The notes under the pieces are model-generated. The model had not been told where the DNA came from and searched no databases. It was given only the letters and a program-made list of their open reading frames with translations. A program made the position numbers and the translations under genes. Positions 10,396-22,202 of a DNA stretch of 64,000 nucleotides are shown piece after piece. How positions within the stretch are numbered: the first letter of the stretch is position 1; each line of letters opens with the position of its first letter. Origin of the DNA: Panicum virgatum (Eukaryota > Streptophyta > Magnoliopsida > Poales > Poaceae); NCBI RefSeq assembly GCF_016808335.1, contig NC_053138.1, forward strand, positions 55,644,951 to 55,708,950, read 5' to 3'.

Positions 10396-11031
10396 CTAGG
10401 CACACATGACGGGGAAATGCTTCCAGTCTTCGAAGTTCACAGGCTCGCAGGAGAAGCGGACGGTGTAGGGCCGTGTGCGCAGGCCACGCCTGGCGAACCG
10501 GACCTTGGACTCCATCAGTATCCGGCAGCTTTCCACCGCGTTCGGGGTATTCTCGTTGTAGCCGTAGTCAGCCGAGAAGCTGAAGTTACGGGTGCTGAGG
10601 GGCTCCTGCCCCACCGGCATGTACGGCGTTTTGCCGAACCGGACCCAATCCTTGGCGGCGGGGCCGTACGACACCTCGCCGGCCATGGATTCGTACCACA
10701 CCACCGTGCTCGGGCTGGAGTTGTTGACAGTCAGGATGAAGTTGAGGTGCGTATTGGTGGTGTTGTGGAAGGAGGGCAGGTAGATCCCGTAGACGGCTAC
10801 GTTGGCCTGCGCGATGGAGAAGGTGAGGTGCGCTGGGGCGAGGATGATGAAGATGGCTGCCACCAAGGCGATGGCCACCAGGGCTCCCACCATGGCTACG
10901 GAGACGTAGTGCTTGCTTCTCCATCTAATGCGGCGGGGAGGAGGACGGCTACTGCGGCTACTAGGGGCGCCCATACCGTACCAGGCCACACATGCATTGT
11001 TATGCAGCTCCGTCGATCTATCGGTTGCCAT
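10396..11031 (-). CDS. LEA_2/NHL (NDR1/HIN1-like) membrane-anchored protein
   Basis: A single exon of 211 codons starts at the ATG at 11029-11031 (minus strand) and ends at 10396. The cytosolic N-terminus is Arg/Pro/Ser-rich (SRSSRPPPRRIRWRSK). One transmembrane segment spans about residues 45-67 (VAMVGALVAIALVAAIFIIL). A beta-rich extracytoplasmic LEA_2-type domain follows: LTFSIAQANVAVYGI, then NTTNTHLNFILTVNNSSPST with the usual N-glycosylation-type Asn-x-Ser/Thr sites. The size and order match plant NHL/YLS9-like proteins, which sit in the plasma membrane and are linked to pathogen and stress responses. Third-position GC is high, as in many grass genes. No frame damage is visible. The immediate upstream 60 bp hold TATATACATA and an A-run. 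Downstream 10126-10395 is a purine-rich, GT/CA-rich stretch that is probably 3' UTR or spacer. Transcription is not shown by sequence alone. Confidence 0.8.
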   Translation of the reverse strand: MATDRSTELHNNACVAWYGMGAPSSRSSRPPPRRIRWRSKHYVSVAMVGALVAIALVAAIFIILAPAHLTFSIAQANVAVYGIYLPSFHNTTNTHLNFILTVNNSSPSTVVWYESMAGEVSYGPAAKDWVRFGKTPYMPVGQEPLSTRNFSFSADYGYNENTPNAVESCRILMESKVRFARRGLRTRPYTVRFSCEPVNFEDWKHFPVMCA

Positions 11032-11516
11032 ATATACATATGATGCATGCAGCAGCGAGTGGAATTTTTTTTTAAAAAAAAGCGAGCGGCATCAAGCACA
11101 TATGCTTAACTTAAATTTCAAGGTACGTATAATCATGAAAATTTGAAGCCAGAAGCAAAGTATATACGGGGCTGCTTAGATATCTTGTCCGTGCTTGTGT
11201 AGCTTTGCCTCAGTAGCACCACAGAATGCTCGCTTCGTTTAATTAATATACTACTCCCTCCGTTTTGGAAATATACATTGCCCGTTGACTCTTGATTTGA
11301 AGTTTGATCATTTATCTTATTCAAAAAGTTTAGAGAGAATTTGCTCAATGCCATGGAAAATTATGTGCTCATTGCCATCAAATTGTGCAAAATTCCTTCA
11401 TTGCCATCAACATGTAATTTTTTCCCCTGATTGCCATTCCGTTAGCACTCCCCGTTAGAAGTGAGGATGACATGTAGACCCCGCATCTACCTCCGTCACG
11501 CTTGTGTCTGCCGATC

Positions 11517-13077
11517 TTTTTTTTTTGAAAAAGGTTTAACCCTGCTTTTATAGAAAGCAATAACGTTTTTGTAGCGTACATAAGACGACTGGGAATACCA
11601 GCACAAATTGAAGACCAGCAGAGACACGCAGGCCTCGGATAGACAAAAACAAAACCAGCGATCCAAGCTGGGAAAGCACACCCCTCTCATCTAGAGTTCC
11701 AGGACCTAGTAACATCCAGAAGGGTCAACGACATAACAACCACCAAAATGAAGTTGCAGTTTCACATGAAGAAGCCATCCTCAGGTCTGTTGCGCAGCTT
11801 CTCCGGGAACATCTCCACCCAACTTTTGGCTTGGTCAGTCCAGGCTTCAACCTTGCTTCACTCGCCTCCGCGTAGCAGGACCTTCCATTTCTGCAGAAAC
11901 GAGTTACAATTGTACAAGAGTTCAGTTGGAGATCGAGGGAACTTGCCCTCAATCATCTGTTTGTTTCTTGAAGTCCAAATCGACCACAGAATAATCGCGA
12001 ATGTGAACAACTTGGAATTATAATCTGCCCCCCCCCCAGCGGGATCCAGTTGTCTAGAAGATCTTGCCAGCTAGAAGGAATTCGATCCCATCCCAAAGCT
12101 TCTTTAAAGCAAGACCACACAAATTTTGCCATAACACAGGAGAAAAAAATGTGATCTGCCGTTTCTGAGGTTTCACATATGTTGCACATTGTGCTCCCCC
12201 TCCAGTTTCTTTTCTTAAGTTCGGCCCCTGTTGGAAGTCTGTTGTTTGAGATTTGCCAAAGGAACACTTTGATTTTCACCGAAGTCTGCATTTCCAAATT
12301 CTGCACAAGCGTTTGTTGAGTACCCCTCTATGTAGGAACCACCTATACATCGATTTAGTTGTGAACCGGCCTGACTTTTCCAGAACCCAGGTTACTTTAT
12401 CTTTTTCGCTGTTCAGCCGCACTCCTTCAAGCTGACTCATGAGGTCCTTCCACAATTCAAGGTCTGCCCCCCCCAACGATCTTCTGAAGCTAATGTACCA
12501 CTCTCCATCATCGTAGAAATCACTTACCAGCCATGTTTTATCATTACAGAGCTCATAAAGTTTGGGGTAGGCTATCTTAAGGGGAATGTCTCCCCTCCAG
12601 ACGTCCTCCCAAAATCTGGTCGACTTTCCATCCTTGACCTCAAAGACAGCCCCCCAGCTGAATCCATGTTTAATCTTGTTCAACCCCCTCCAGAATTGTG
12701 AACCTATGTTTCCTTTTTGGCAGAGGATTGGTTTCCTTTTAAGATATTTTTGTTTAAGGATTTGACAGCAGAGGTCGTCCTCTGAGCTAGCATATAATCG
12801 CCACACCCATTTCATCAGGATGGATTCGTTAAAAATCCTGGTATTTGTGATCCCAAGCCCTCCAAAATCTTTTGGTAGGCAGACATTCTCCCACTTCATC
12901 ATGTGGTATTTGAACTTCTCGTTGTCCCCCCTCCAAAAAAATTAGCTCCTAATAGTATCCATTTGTTTGTGAACCCCGTCTTGCAGCAGCAACATGCCCA
13001 TCGTGTAAATGGGCATACTACTTAGTGAGGAGTTAGTCAGAATAAGCCTGCCCCCAGAAGACAGGTGTTTCCCTTTC
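11517..13077 (-). pseudogene. 5'-truncated LINE (L1-clade), RT C-terminus with zf-RVT
   Basis: The element is oriented on the minus strand, with its poly(A) seen as a T-run at 11517-11526. It is flanked by 14-bp duplications differing at one base, TGTGTCTGCCGATC (11503-11516) and TGTGTCTGCCGGTC (13078-13091). Protein pieces read GGRLILTNSSLSSMPIY, then VCLPKDFGGLGI, then RFWEDVW, then VKIKVFLWQISNNRLPTG with CNICETSETADHIFFSC. These are the end of the reverse transcriptase and the zf-RVT region of plant LINEs. The endonuclease and catalytic RT core are absent, and a TAA and frame changes break the rest. It is a typical dead-on-arrival copy. Confidence 0.85.
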
Positions 13078-13241
13078 TGTGTCTGCCGGTCTGCCCTCCG
13101 TACGCCTGCTAATGGGCTGTAACCTGCTCCAAACCCAACCCCACCCAAATGTAAGCAGGTGATTGTCCCAACCCAACCCCACCCATTCAACTAGTCACCC
13201 CACTCGACCTCCACGATCTCAAATGGGTTTAACCCAACACG

Positions 13242-14046
13242 GTGTCCTCCTTGACGGTGACCTCCACGAGCGTGCCCGACAGAATGCCGGCCGAGCGCGT
13301 CGACGTCGCGGTCCTCTCGCGGACGCTGGTGCGGGCGTCTGACCCGCCGCGGGCTTCCCCGCGGTTCTCCCGGTCTCCAACCTCGACCTCATCCTCGGCA
13401 CTTTCCACATCCACCTTGTGTTCATCTACCCCGCCCCGGCCGCGGGCTTCCCCGCCATCGCCGCGGCCGCGCGCGCTGCCCTACCGGCCTTCCTCTCCCG
13501 CTTCTTCCCCTTCACCGGCCGCGTCGTGGCCGACGCATCCACCGGCGTGCCCGCTGTCGCCTGCAACAACGCCGGCGCGGAGCTCGTGGTGCCAGAGGCC
13601 GCGGAGCGGCTGGCGGACGTCAACTTCGCCGATGCCAACCGCTCGCTCGCCCGCCTCGCGGTGCCATTCCAGGTCGGCCTCACGCTGTCACTACAGCTCA
13701 TCCGGTTCGCCTGCGGTGGGTTCGCACTGTCGTGGGGCACCGACCACCTACTCGCGGACGGCCACAGCCTGACGGCACTGCCCAACGCGTGGGCGGAGCT
13801 GCTCTGCACCGGCGGCTTCTCGTGGGAGCCGCACCACGAGCGGGCGTCGCTCTTCCGCCCGCTCTCGCCGCCGCGGTTCAGCCCGTCGCTTGACGCTGAG
13901 TTCACGCGGCACGTGCCGGCGGGCCTCCCCAACGCCCTCCTCACAACCACCCTCGTGCGCCGCAACTACGTGGTCTCTGCCGCGAACGTCGCCCACCTCC
14001 GCGCCGCAGCCAGCACCCCGGCCCGCCGCGCCACCCGGCTTGAGGC
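13242..14046 (+). pseudogene. BAHD acyltransferase fragment
   Basis: BAHD enzymes move acyl groups from CoA thioesters to alcohols or amines in specialised metabolism. The fragment reads MPAERVDVAVLSRTLVRASD. After a frame change near 13360 it continues VLPVSNLDLILGTFHIHLVF and LPAFLSRFFPFTGRVV. The catalytic HxxxD is present as HLLAD (His codon 13745-13747, Asp 13757-13759), followed by GHSL. The homology stops at about residue 220, just after RRATRLEA, so the C-terminal half with the DFGWG motif is missing. High GC (about 70%) and a lack of further damage suggest a fairly recent capture. It is not a working enzyme gene. Confidence 0.75.
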
Positions 14047-14049
14047 CCC

Positions 14050-14400
14050 GTCCGGAGGCTCGCCGTCGACGTGGTGGCGGAGAACCCTTACGAAATCTAC
14101 ATCTTCCTGCACACCACCGACTGTTACTCCACGGAGGGGTACGACATGCTTGCAGGCGTGCTCGCCAACCCGGCGGCACAGCACGTCCAGGAGCTACGCA
14201 TCGGCATCGCGAGCTCTGCCTTCGGGTTCGGCGGCGCTCACGGCATTGACTCATGCTCAGCTTCGGCGCCCTGCCGTCCAGGGATCTCCGGCTGCTACAC
14301 ATCACCAACTGCACGGACCTGGCGCCGCCGCCGCTCGGCGTGGCCTTCCCGCTGCTGGCCGACCTGGTGCCGCTGCCGCTCGGCGGGGCTTGCAGATGCA
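14050..14400 (+). pseudogene. F-box/LRR (FBL/FBD-like) gene fragment
   Basis: Directly after the BAHD part, frames read RRLAVDVVAENPYEIYIFLH, then HVQELRIGIASSAFGFGG. After a frame change, LPSRDLRLLHITNCTDL and GVAFPLLADL follow. The L-x-x-L-x-I/L-x-x-C-x-x-L rhythm is that of the leucine-rich repeats of plant F-box/FBD proteins, which serve as substrate receptors of SCF ubiquitin ligases. No F-box itself is included. The source gene is not identified, and LRR identity is by pattern only. Confidence 0.55.
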
Positions 14401-14566
14401 GATCTTCTTTCCCCCCACCCACCCCAACCCATCTTATCTCTTACCCCAACCCGCCCCAACCCTTTCACATATAGAACCCGTTTCCACCCATCCACACACA
14501 CCCCATATCAGAACCCACCCCAAAAAAACCATTTCCCCCCGACCCATTAGTAGGCGTAGCCCTCCG

Positions 14567-15024
14567 CGTGCCGCGCTGGCATGCGCTAACCCCGTGAGCT
14601 ATACTCGGCCCCGCCCACGCTGCCCGCACCTTGCCGCCTCCTGGCCGTCGCCGCCCATCCTGCAATTACACAGCCTCGTCCGTTGCCGATGTCACTGCGA
14701 GCAGTAGCTTTAGCCACCGGCCACCGGCCGAGATCCCGCTGTCCTCCTGTTGTCCCGACGCCGGCCTCCGACCCGTCTCCACACAACCCGGCCGGCTCCA
14801 CTACCCTATCCATGCGGGATACAGGCGCCGAGAGCGACAGCTTCCTCCGTAGAATCACCCTTCCACTTCTGTATCCAATAGCACTAGGAACTGCACCAAA
14901 TTTACACGCAGCAAGCAAATCCAGAATCTAATCCACGACCCCATCCATGGGGCAGCTCCGCCATGGGGGGTCCCATCGTCAATCTCCCACGTGGTGTCCT
15001 CGCGCGAGGCTGCCGACGAGTGCG
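14567..15024. other. GC-rich MULE interior, no gene recognised
   Basis: This lies between the hAT-like element and the Copia LTR. It is GC-rich and has short open frames on both strands. None shows a domain. The stretch around 14930-15000 (CATCCATGGGGC, CCGCCATGGGGG) could be remnant coding sequence. Its continuation after removing the Copia is 24123 onward. Confidence 0.35.
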
Positions 15025-15584
15025 TGTTGGAATTGATCTTCAAGGCCCGATCCAAAGATTAGGCCGAATCCCTTGATTGCGCCCTGATCGGGGACGCCCA
15101 GTCAAATATGGCTGGTGGGTCTCCATCGTCCGCGCTATAAGAACTGAAGGGGGGCTGGGGCACGCATCACCAAGTTGACCGCTGCCACAACCTCCTCCTA
15201 CATCCCTACCGATCTAGGGTCAGCGCGAGGCCGACGGGAAGCCGCCGCCACGACGTTCACCGCCGCCACTCCAATTACCAGCTAGACCCGGTGGAGGCCA
15301 CAGGGCTTCCGCTTCCCACGCCGACCATAGCCGCCGCTGGACCTGCACCTCGACGACCCCGAGTTCCTCTGCGCCATCGGCGCCATAGCCTCCGCCTCCT
15401 CTGCACCATCTTCGGCCGACGGTCTGCGCCTCCTACTCACCCCTCTTTCTCTCTCTGTGTCTCTCTCTCTTTTGTACTTGATTAGAGATGAACTCTTGAT
15501 TACTACTCAGAATGTAAACCCCAACCCGATTTGTATATCTAGACACAATCCTTGTACGGAAACCTAGAACTAATGATACTAACA
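15025..15584 (+). repeat. 5' LTR of the 9.1-kb Copia
   Basis: Starts TGTTGG, ends TAACA. It contains GCTATAAGAACTG as a TATA-like box (about 15135) and a CT-rich R/U5. It pairs with 23571-24122. Confidence 0.9.
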
Positions 15585-16810
15585 TTGGTATCAGTGGCCG
15601 GTCTAGATGTAGATCGGAGTTTTGGGGCTTTTTTTTGGGTCAGATCTATGCTCAGAGATTAGAAGGAGGTGAAAGAAAATGCAGATCGATCTCGGATCAA
15701 CCAAGAACGCCAAGAACCCTAACAATAGAAATCCCCAAACCCTAACCCTAAAAACTCCCAAATCGAATCAAGAAAAGAACACCCGCGCGCGGGGGAGGGG
15801 GCGGCTTACCTTCCTCGGCCGCCGCCGCTCGTCGGCATGCGGACTAGAAACGGCCGCCGCTCGTCGGAGCGCGACCCGCACGAGGAGTCTCGGCCGCATG
15901 CAGAACGGGGTGCCGCCCGCAGCCACCTCGATGGCCGCGCGTTCACCCTCAGGCGAGCGCGCGCGCCGGCGAGGCAGCCGCGGTAGCGCCGCTGCTTTCC
16001 CCGGCTCCGACCACCGCCGGTGTCGCCGTCGACCGCTGCTCGCACGAGAGAAAGAAAGGGGAGGAGAAGCAAGAATGCGCTAGGGTTTCCGGGGTCTCCG
16101 GCCGCCGGACGTTTTGTTCGACCGAGGACGCCGGGCAGCCGTCGGATCGGATCCGACAGTCTGCGGCAGCCGGCCGGCCGACGGGCCAGATTTGGCCCAG
16201 GCGCAACCCGAACCGGGCTGAATTTGCGGCCCAGGCCCAGGTTGCGGCCTGGGCGCGCGGACGGGCGGCTGCGCCACTACGTGCCGTGGGCTAAATTCGG
16301 TTTTGGGCCGAATAAACAGTACAGAATTGAATTTTTCCCTTTTAATTTCCAGAAACAATTTTGAATATGAATTTGATTAGAATTCAAACTCTGTAAATAA
16401 ATGCACCAACGTGTATTATTTAAAGAGCAGAAAATTACAGAAATATGTCTATGAATATTTAAAATTTCTTGCATGTTTCCGCTGCAAAGAATTATACTTG
16501 TCTGTATGTTAATTTGAACCAAGGAGATAATTAACATATAGGCTCATAGAATTTGTTTTTCAAATTTTTTTGTACATTATGATATTGTAATTTCTGACCA
16601 AAGTTGATATTGGAATTTCTGACCAAAGTTGATATTACAATATTATAATTTGTCCAGAATATTTTATGTATTATTTCTTTTTCTGTCCAATGGTGATTTA
16701 GATTTAATGCACAGATTATCGCATGTTTTAATTTTGACCAAAGTTAAATTATTACATACAATTATTGTTGTCCTCACAATTTTTGAATTCAAATTTCAGA
16801 CTCTAATGCT

Positions 16811-18042
16811 ATGACTTATGTGAATGCCATTCCTGAACTGGATGGCAACAACTATGGGAAATGGTATCAGAAACTCGAGATTGCTCTGGCGATGGCCAAT
16901 ATAGATTTGGTTGTCACAACGCCTTCGCCAAAAGAACCAGAAAAGCCTGTAAGGGCACAGAATGAAGAAGATGATGCTTGGGCTATCCGAGAGAAGAACT
17001 ACGACACTGCTTGGACCAGATTTGATATTGACAGGGCACGTTGGAACAGTTCCAACCGTAAGTGCCTGATGATTATCAAGGGTTCCATTGCAGATGCTAT
17101 CAGAATGGCCATCCCAGAATGTGCCACCGCTTCAGAATATTTAGAAAGAGTGAAGAGTCAATTTACTGGTTCTTCCAAGGCTTATGCTGCCACTCTTGCT
17201 GAGCAGCTGATCACTAAGAGATACACTGGCGGTGGCATCAGAGAACACATTTTAGAGCCACATGGCTAACAAGCTCAAGACAATGGACATGCCTTTTCCA
17301 GAACCGTTCATTGTTCAGCTGGTCTTCAAATCCCTACCAAAGGAGTTTGCGACATTTCATGTCAACTATAACACTTTCTAGAAAATTGGGGCACTGAGAA
17401 GCTGATTGCCATGTGCGTTCAAGAAGAAGAAGATCGACTTAAGAATGCCCATGGTGGTGAACTAGCTTTTCAAGTTCAGCACTAGAAAAAGAATTTCCAG
17501 AACAACGAGTGACCTTTCCCACCAAGCAAGAATCAGAAGGAGAGTGGCCCTTCCAAGCCACCTCAGCAGAACATCCAAAAAACTGGGAAAATTTCCCAGT
17601 TGAAAAGGACCAGTGCCTGAAGTGCAAAGGAAGAGGGCACTACAAGAGGGATTGCCCTGAGTTTCTGAAAGAATTAATAAGAAAAGGTGAGGACACCATT
17701 ACTTTTGTAGATGAATCCCTGTATTTAAGTTATGATAAATGCACTTGGTGGATTGATTCTGGTGCAACCGTTCATGTTGCTAATTCTTTACAGGGATCAA
17801 ATATGAAGAGGACCCTGCCAAGAGGCGCAAGAAGAATTAAAGTTGCAAACAGAGTAGAAGCTGAAGTCGAAGCCATTGTAGAATTTAACTTAGAATTACA
17901 TAGTGGCTATGTACTTTGTCTCAAAGATGTTCTTTATGTACCGTCTTTGCAACGAAACTTAATAAGTGTATCGAAATTAGATGATGACTCTATAGATTGT
18001 CATTTTGGTGATGGCAAGTGTGATATACAAGTTAATCAATAA
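16811..18042 (+). pseudogene. Copia gag and protease region
   Basis: 16811-17269 reads a Gag of the UBN2 type (MTYVNAIPELDGNNYGKWYQ, then AIRMAIPECATASEYL). A frame change near 17250 and a TAG at about 17383 follow. 17509-18042 is open again. It has a zinc knuckle CLKCKGRGHYKRDCPE (CX2CX4HX4C) and the aspartic protease active site WWIDSGATVHV, ending at TAA 18040-18042. Gag packages the RNA; the protease would cut the polyprotein. The breaks make the copy non-coding. Confidence 0.8.
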
Positions 18043-18169
18043 TGTGTTGGTCTTGCCTTCCGACAAGACAAGTTATACTTGCTTTCATTATCTGAGAATG
18101 TGAATGTTGTATGTTCTGAGAATAAGAATGCCTCCTCATATGAGAATGTTACTAAGAAACGCAAATGAA

Positions 18170-20298
18170 TTGATGCAATCTCGCCAAAATTATGGCACTG
18201 TCATTTAGGCCATATTTCGAGGGGGAGAATAGAGCGCTCAGTGAAAGCATCAATTCTTCCACCATTAGAATTTTAAGATTTAGAACAATGTATCGATTGC
18301 ATTAAAGGAAAATATGTTAAGAACATAAAGAAAGGTGCCAAACAAAGTGCGGGAATTCTAGAAATAATTCACACAGATATATGTGGACCATTCCCTGTCA
18401 CTACTGTAGATAGTTATGACTCCTTCATAATGTTTACAGACGATTATTCGCGTTATGGCTACATTTATACAATAAAAGAGCGATCAGAAGCATTGGATAA
18501 ATTCAAGATATTTAAAGCAGAAGTAGAAAACCAACATGATTTAAAGATTAAGATAGTCAGATCCGACCATGGGGGGGGGGAATACTACAGTCGACACACC
18601 CCATATGGCCAAGTTCCTGGACCTTTTGCGAGGTTCTTACTCAGGGTGGGCATTCGGTCAGACCGAACCGATTGGTTCGGTTCTTCGGTTTCTTACAAAT
18701 TTCGGTTAGATAAAAATGAGGACCGATCGGTTCCTAAAATTTTCTGAGACAAAGCATTTCGGTTTCGGTCAGTTCGGCTTGGTTTTCGGTCCCGACCGAA
18801 CTAACCGAACATTGTAACAACGAGTTTTATGCATGAACAAAAAGCAGAACCAAAATCCAAGATCCAGATTGCATGAACAAAACAAAATCACAGCAGGAGG
18901 TCTTGACATGAACACAAAAATGAAAGAACACAATATTAAGTCAATGAACATAGGAATCACAAAATCAAAATAGGAAGCTACATCCTACAGATCCAATTGA
19001 CGTGGTGCAGGCCTAATTCGGTTATTTTGGGTAATTCGGTTACCTGAGGTCTAGAACCGAAATGACCGAGCTTAATTCGGTTAGTAAAAACCTGAGACCG
19101 AACAGTGACAGAAATATTTCAGTTTCGGGTAGTTCGGGTTCGGTCTTGGGTATTTCGGTTTGGTCTTCGGTAAATTGTGCCCAGTCTGAGTTCTTACAGG
19201 AAAATGGCATAGTTGCCCAGTATTCTACACCGGGCGAGCCTCAACAGAACGGAGTGGCTGAAAGAAGAAACCGTACCCTGATGGATATGGTAAGAAGCAT
19301 GATGAGCTACTCCACGCTACCGATTAATTTGTGGATGGAGACGTTAAAAACGGCCATTTACATTCTTAATCGCGTGCCAAGTAAATCGGTGCCGAAAACA
19401 CCATATGAATTATGGACAGGAAGAGAACCCTTGCTTAATCATTTTCGCGTATGGGGCTGTCCGGCTAAGGCCAAAGTGTTTAATCCAAACATTGGAAACT
19501 AGATCCCAAAACAGTCAGTTGCTATTTCATTAGCTATCCAGAAAGATCGAAAGGGTATCGTTTCTACTTCCCTAACATACACATGAAGTTTGTAGAAACA
19601 AGACACGCTGCCTTCTCAGAAGATCAGATCATCAGGAGGAGCATGGTAGCCAGAAAAATTGACCTTGAGGAGAAGTGGGTGTTCGTTCCCACTCCAATGA
19701 CTCAAGAGCCTTATTTCTCGTTGCCTGTGATTGTGGCACCAGTAGAGTAGGAAACTGCAGTGCCTGACGTGGCAGTGCAGAAAACTACGGTGCCAACACC
19801 TGTTGTCAGTTCTCCTAACGTGGCAACAAATGGAAATGAGGACCCAGTTCCTCAGGACCAAATGAACCCGTTGCCATGAATGAGGGGGAGCAACAACAGC
19901 CTCCTCTGCAAGAAATGCCAGTCGCAGTAGCCCCAAGAAGGTCACAAAGAACTAGAAAACCAGCTATTTCTAATGACTATGAAGTCTATAATAGCGAAGA
20001 AATACAGAATGAGGGTGATCCCACCTCTTTTGAAGAAGCCATGAAAAGCGCCAATTCATCCAAATGGTTTGCAGCCATGGAAGATGAAATGAGATCCATG
20101 AGTACCGATAAAGTTTGGAACTTAGAAGAAATTCCCAAAGGAACCAAAACAGTAGACTGCAAGTGGGTCTACAAAACGAAATGTGACTCCAAAAGGAATA
20201 TTGAAAGATATAAAGCGCGACTCATGGCAAAAGGCTTCACGCAAAGAGAAGAAATAGATTACAATGAGACCTTCTCTCCGATCTCATGTAAAGACTCT
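18170..20298 (+). pseudogene. Copia integrase and start of reverse transcriptase
   Basis: Pre-integrase zinc-binding residues lie around 18190-18310 (LWHCHLGHI; CIDCIKGK). The integrase core follows, with HTDICGPF and then MFTDDYSRYGYIY at 18430. The frame is interrupted after a G-run (18571-18580) by a hAT element at 18641-19189. It resumes at 19198 with [20 protein letters not shown] and the catalytic Glu in AERRNRTL. 19876-20298 gives the RT N-terminus (WFAAMEDEMRSM, WVYKTKCDSKRNIERYKARL, DYNETFSPIS). The sequence is then cut off by an LTR fragment. Integrase joins cDNA to the genome; RT copies the RNA. Several stops are present. Confidence 0.8.
18641..19189. mobile_element. Non-autonomous hAT element, TSD GTTCTTAC
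   Basis: The ends TCAGGGTGGGCA and inverted TGCCCAGTCTGA match at 10 of 12 positions. The 8-bp GTTCTTAC is repeated exactly at 18633-18640 and 19190-19197. The interior is full of TTCGGTT/AACCGAA motifs, usual for GTGGGCATTCGG-type hAT MITEs of plants. It has no coding capacity. It splits the Copia integrase frame. Confidence 0.85.
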
Positions 20299-22202
20299 CC
20301 GGATCATCTAGCACTTTCCAGAGGTGAAAGTACCGTTTGCGTCCGGAGAGTCCGGACATTGGTCCACATACTCCGGGTTTTGCAGTAGTAAATCAAGGGG
20401 GGATTAATTAGTGAAAGGGTCTTCGGTCTTTGGTTAATTCGTAATTTTTGTAAATCATGCATGCATTCCTCATGTCATATGCATACGTGTAGCAGCCGCA
20501 GCGGAGGAGGTCATGTATGAGGTGATCGCGGGGCCACAGGAGCCACAGGAGCAAGCCCAGCAGGAGGAGAGGCGTGAGAACTCGACCAAAGGCCCAGCTC
20601 ACCCTTGCCCTGTGCAGCACCCTAAAGGCAAGCCCCGGTGCATGACCTACTAATTTAAATTATGAAACACTATATATATCTATTATTTGTGCATTACATT
20701 TCAGGAATTGGATGGAACCTTAGTTGCATGATCCATAGGTTTCCCTGGGTCTTATACTAGTATGTATAGGTCGATAGTCTTGCTATGCTAAATAGGATTC
20801 GGTAGAAGTCGAGTGATCTCCTGTCACTCGCGAGTTATAGGATAGAGACGAGTAACTTCTTGTTACTCACGAGATATAGGATGTCTTTAAATTTCATTAT
20901 ACGAGCTATTATATTCAAGATGGAATGAATGAAAATTTGGAGACCGGACAGGGAATGATGATGAGATATAGGTATGGCAACAGGACAGGGTTCCTGGGTG
21001 TCTTAGCCCCGTCTGTGTCAATTGAGGACCGTACCGTTATTGGCAATGCTGATCGGGGATTGAACTGTACTAACCGCATGCCGGAAGTAGGAGGTAGTCG
21101 AAACCGGTAAGCCTAGTACTGCCTTGCTTCGAAAGTGCAGGACTTCAACTCACCTCCTGGGGTAGTCGAGTAGTCACGGAGAAATGGGATGCATGTATTT
21201 ACTTTTGATGGTCTCACGTTGAGCTCGGCTGACCATATGATGGTGGGGCGGTCTTGTAGTTCGAGGCGGGGAGGGGAATGGTTAGTGCGTGTGGTCCGAT
21301 GGGGCTTATGCATGCCGGGTTGGTTAGGTCCACCTTACATGATTAAATCGAATCGATTCGCCATGTCTCGCGGATATGAGAGCCTTGATCTCTTTGTCAC
21401 ATCGTAGTAATGAGATGGAATATGAATGTTATATGATGATTACTTTGAATTGTTAATGGACACTCTACCATGTTTGCTCTAGGAAGGCAAATACTAGTGA
21501 TGTTTAATCTATATAGAATCTTGAGCTAAAATACTGAAAATAAAGATTCACTATAGTTGCTTTTCTGCAAAATAAACTACCAGCCAAATGCCTTGCATGT
21601 CTAGATATGTGGGCTAAGTATACCCATTAGTCGGGTAAATCTTGTTGAGTATTAGTTGCTCAGGGTTTGTTGCCACATTTATTTCAGGACATATGGATAT
21701 AGATTTTTGTCCCTGCTGTATCAAATTCATCCACCGCATTGCGGAAGGTTGGGAGGTGGTGGAGCCGGAGAGTTAGCGATGGAGCCGGGGAGTTAGCTCT
21801 GGAGGTTGCGGGTGGGCACTTGTGGGCAGAATGTTCCGCCTTTTCTTTTGATCGGTGGTTTAGTAGTCGGTGGTTTTACTTTTCTAACTAAACTTTGTCC
21901 CAAAACCCTTTTGGACTTGTAAATATTGTATATATTCTGCACTTGTAAATTATTATGTAAATATGTTTGAACTTGGGTTGTAAAACATATTGCTGCACCA
22001 TATGTGTATTATTGTATTTTCATGTTTTTGTCATGCTTGTACTATCTGCGCCCACCTTCACGTGAGACTACCGGTGTTGTTTTGATCGGGCCGTGGGTTG
22101 AGAAAGAACCGTCAAATTAAACCACTAATCTAATGTGTCTGATGTGTTCAAATGATGGCATTTATGCTTAATTTAGCATTTTAATTTGACAGTTCCGTCA
22201 CA
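20299..22202. mobile_element. 5'-truncated long LTR fragment inside Copia RT
   Basis: From about 20450 to 22202 the sequence parallels 59150-60916: shared GCAAGCCCCGGTGCATGACC, the 'tagtatgtataggtcg' and 'cgcatgccgg' blocks, and the end GTTCCGTCACA. The right end abuts Copia coding sequence exactly (GFVVEGKENLG resumes at 22203). The left end has no TG start or target duplication. Roughly 40 codons of Copia RT are also missing. A deletion therefore removed the left end of the LTR together with adjacent Copia sequence. There is no gene in this stretch. Confidence 0.7.

Larger units (their letters stand above)
13101..14558. mobile_element. hAT-like element carrying two host gene fragments
   Basis: Ends are TACGCCTGCTAATGGG and the inverted CCCATTAGTAGGCGTA (15 of 16 match). 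Both flanks carry GCCCTCCG (13093-13100 and 14559-14566), an 8-bp duplication typical of hAT insertion. The ends have C/A-rich runs of AACCCACCCC type. Between them lie fragments of a BAHD acyltransferase and an F-box/LRR-type gene in one orientation, fused near 14047. No transposase is present, so it would depend on one supplied elsewhere. This is the architecture of gene-capturing (Pack-type) TIR elements. Confidence 0.75.

Noticed and set aside
10417..11043. 208-codon plus-strand frame over the LEA_2/NHL gene
   Set aside because: Antisense shadow of the minus-strand gene; the minus frame has a transmembrane segment and domain pattern, the plus frame has neither.
15679..16364. Arg-rich frames in the Copia leader
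   Set aside because: GC-rich leader between primer site and gag; no domain, no start context, overlapping frames on both strands.
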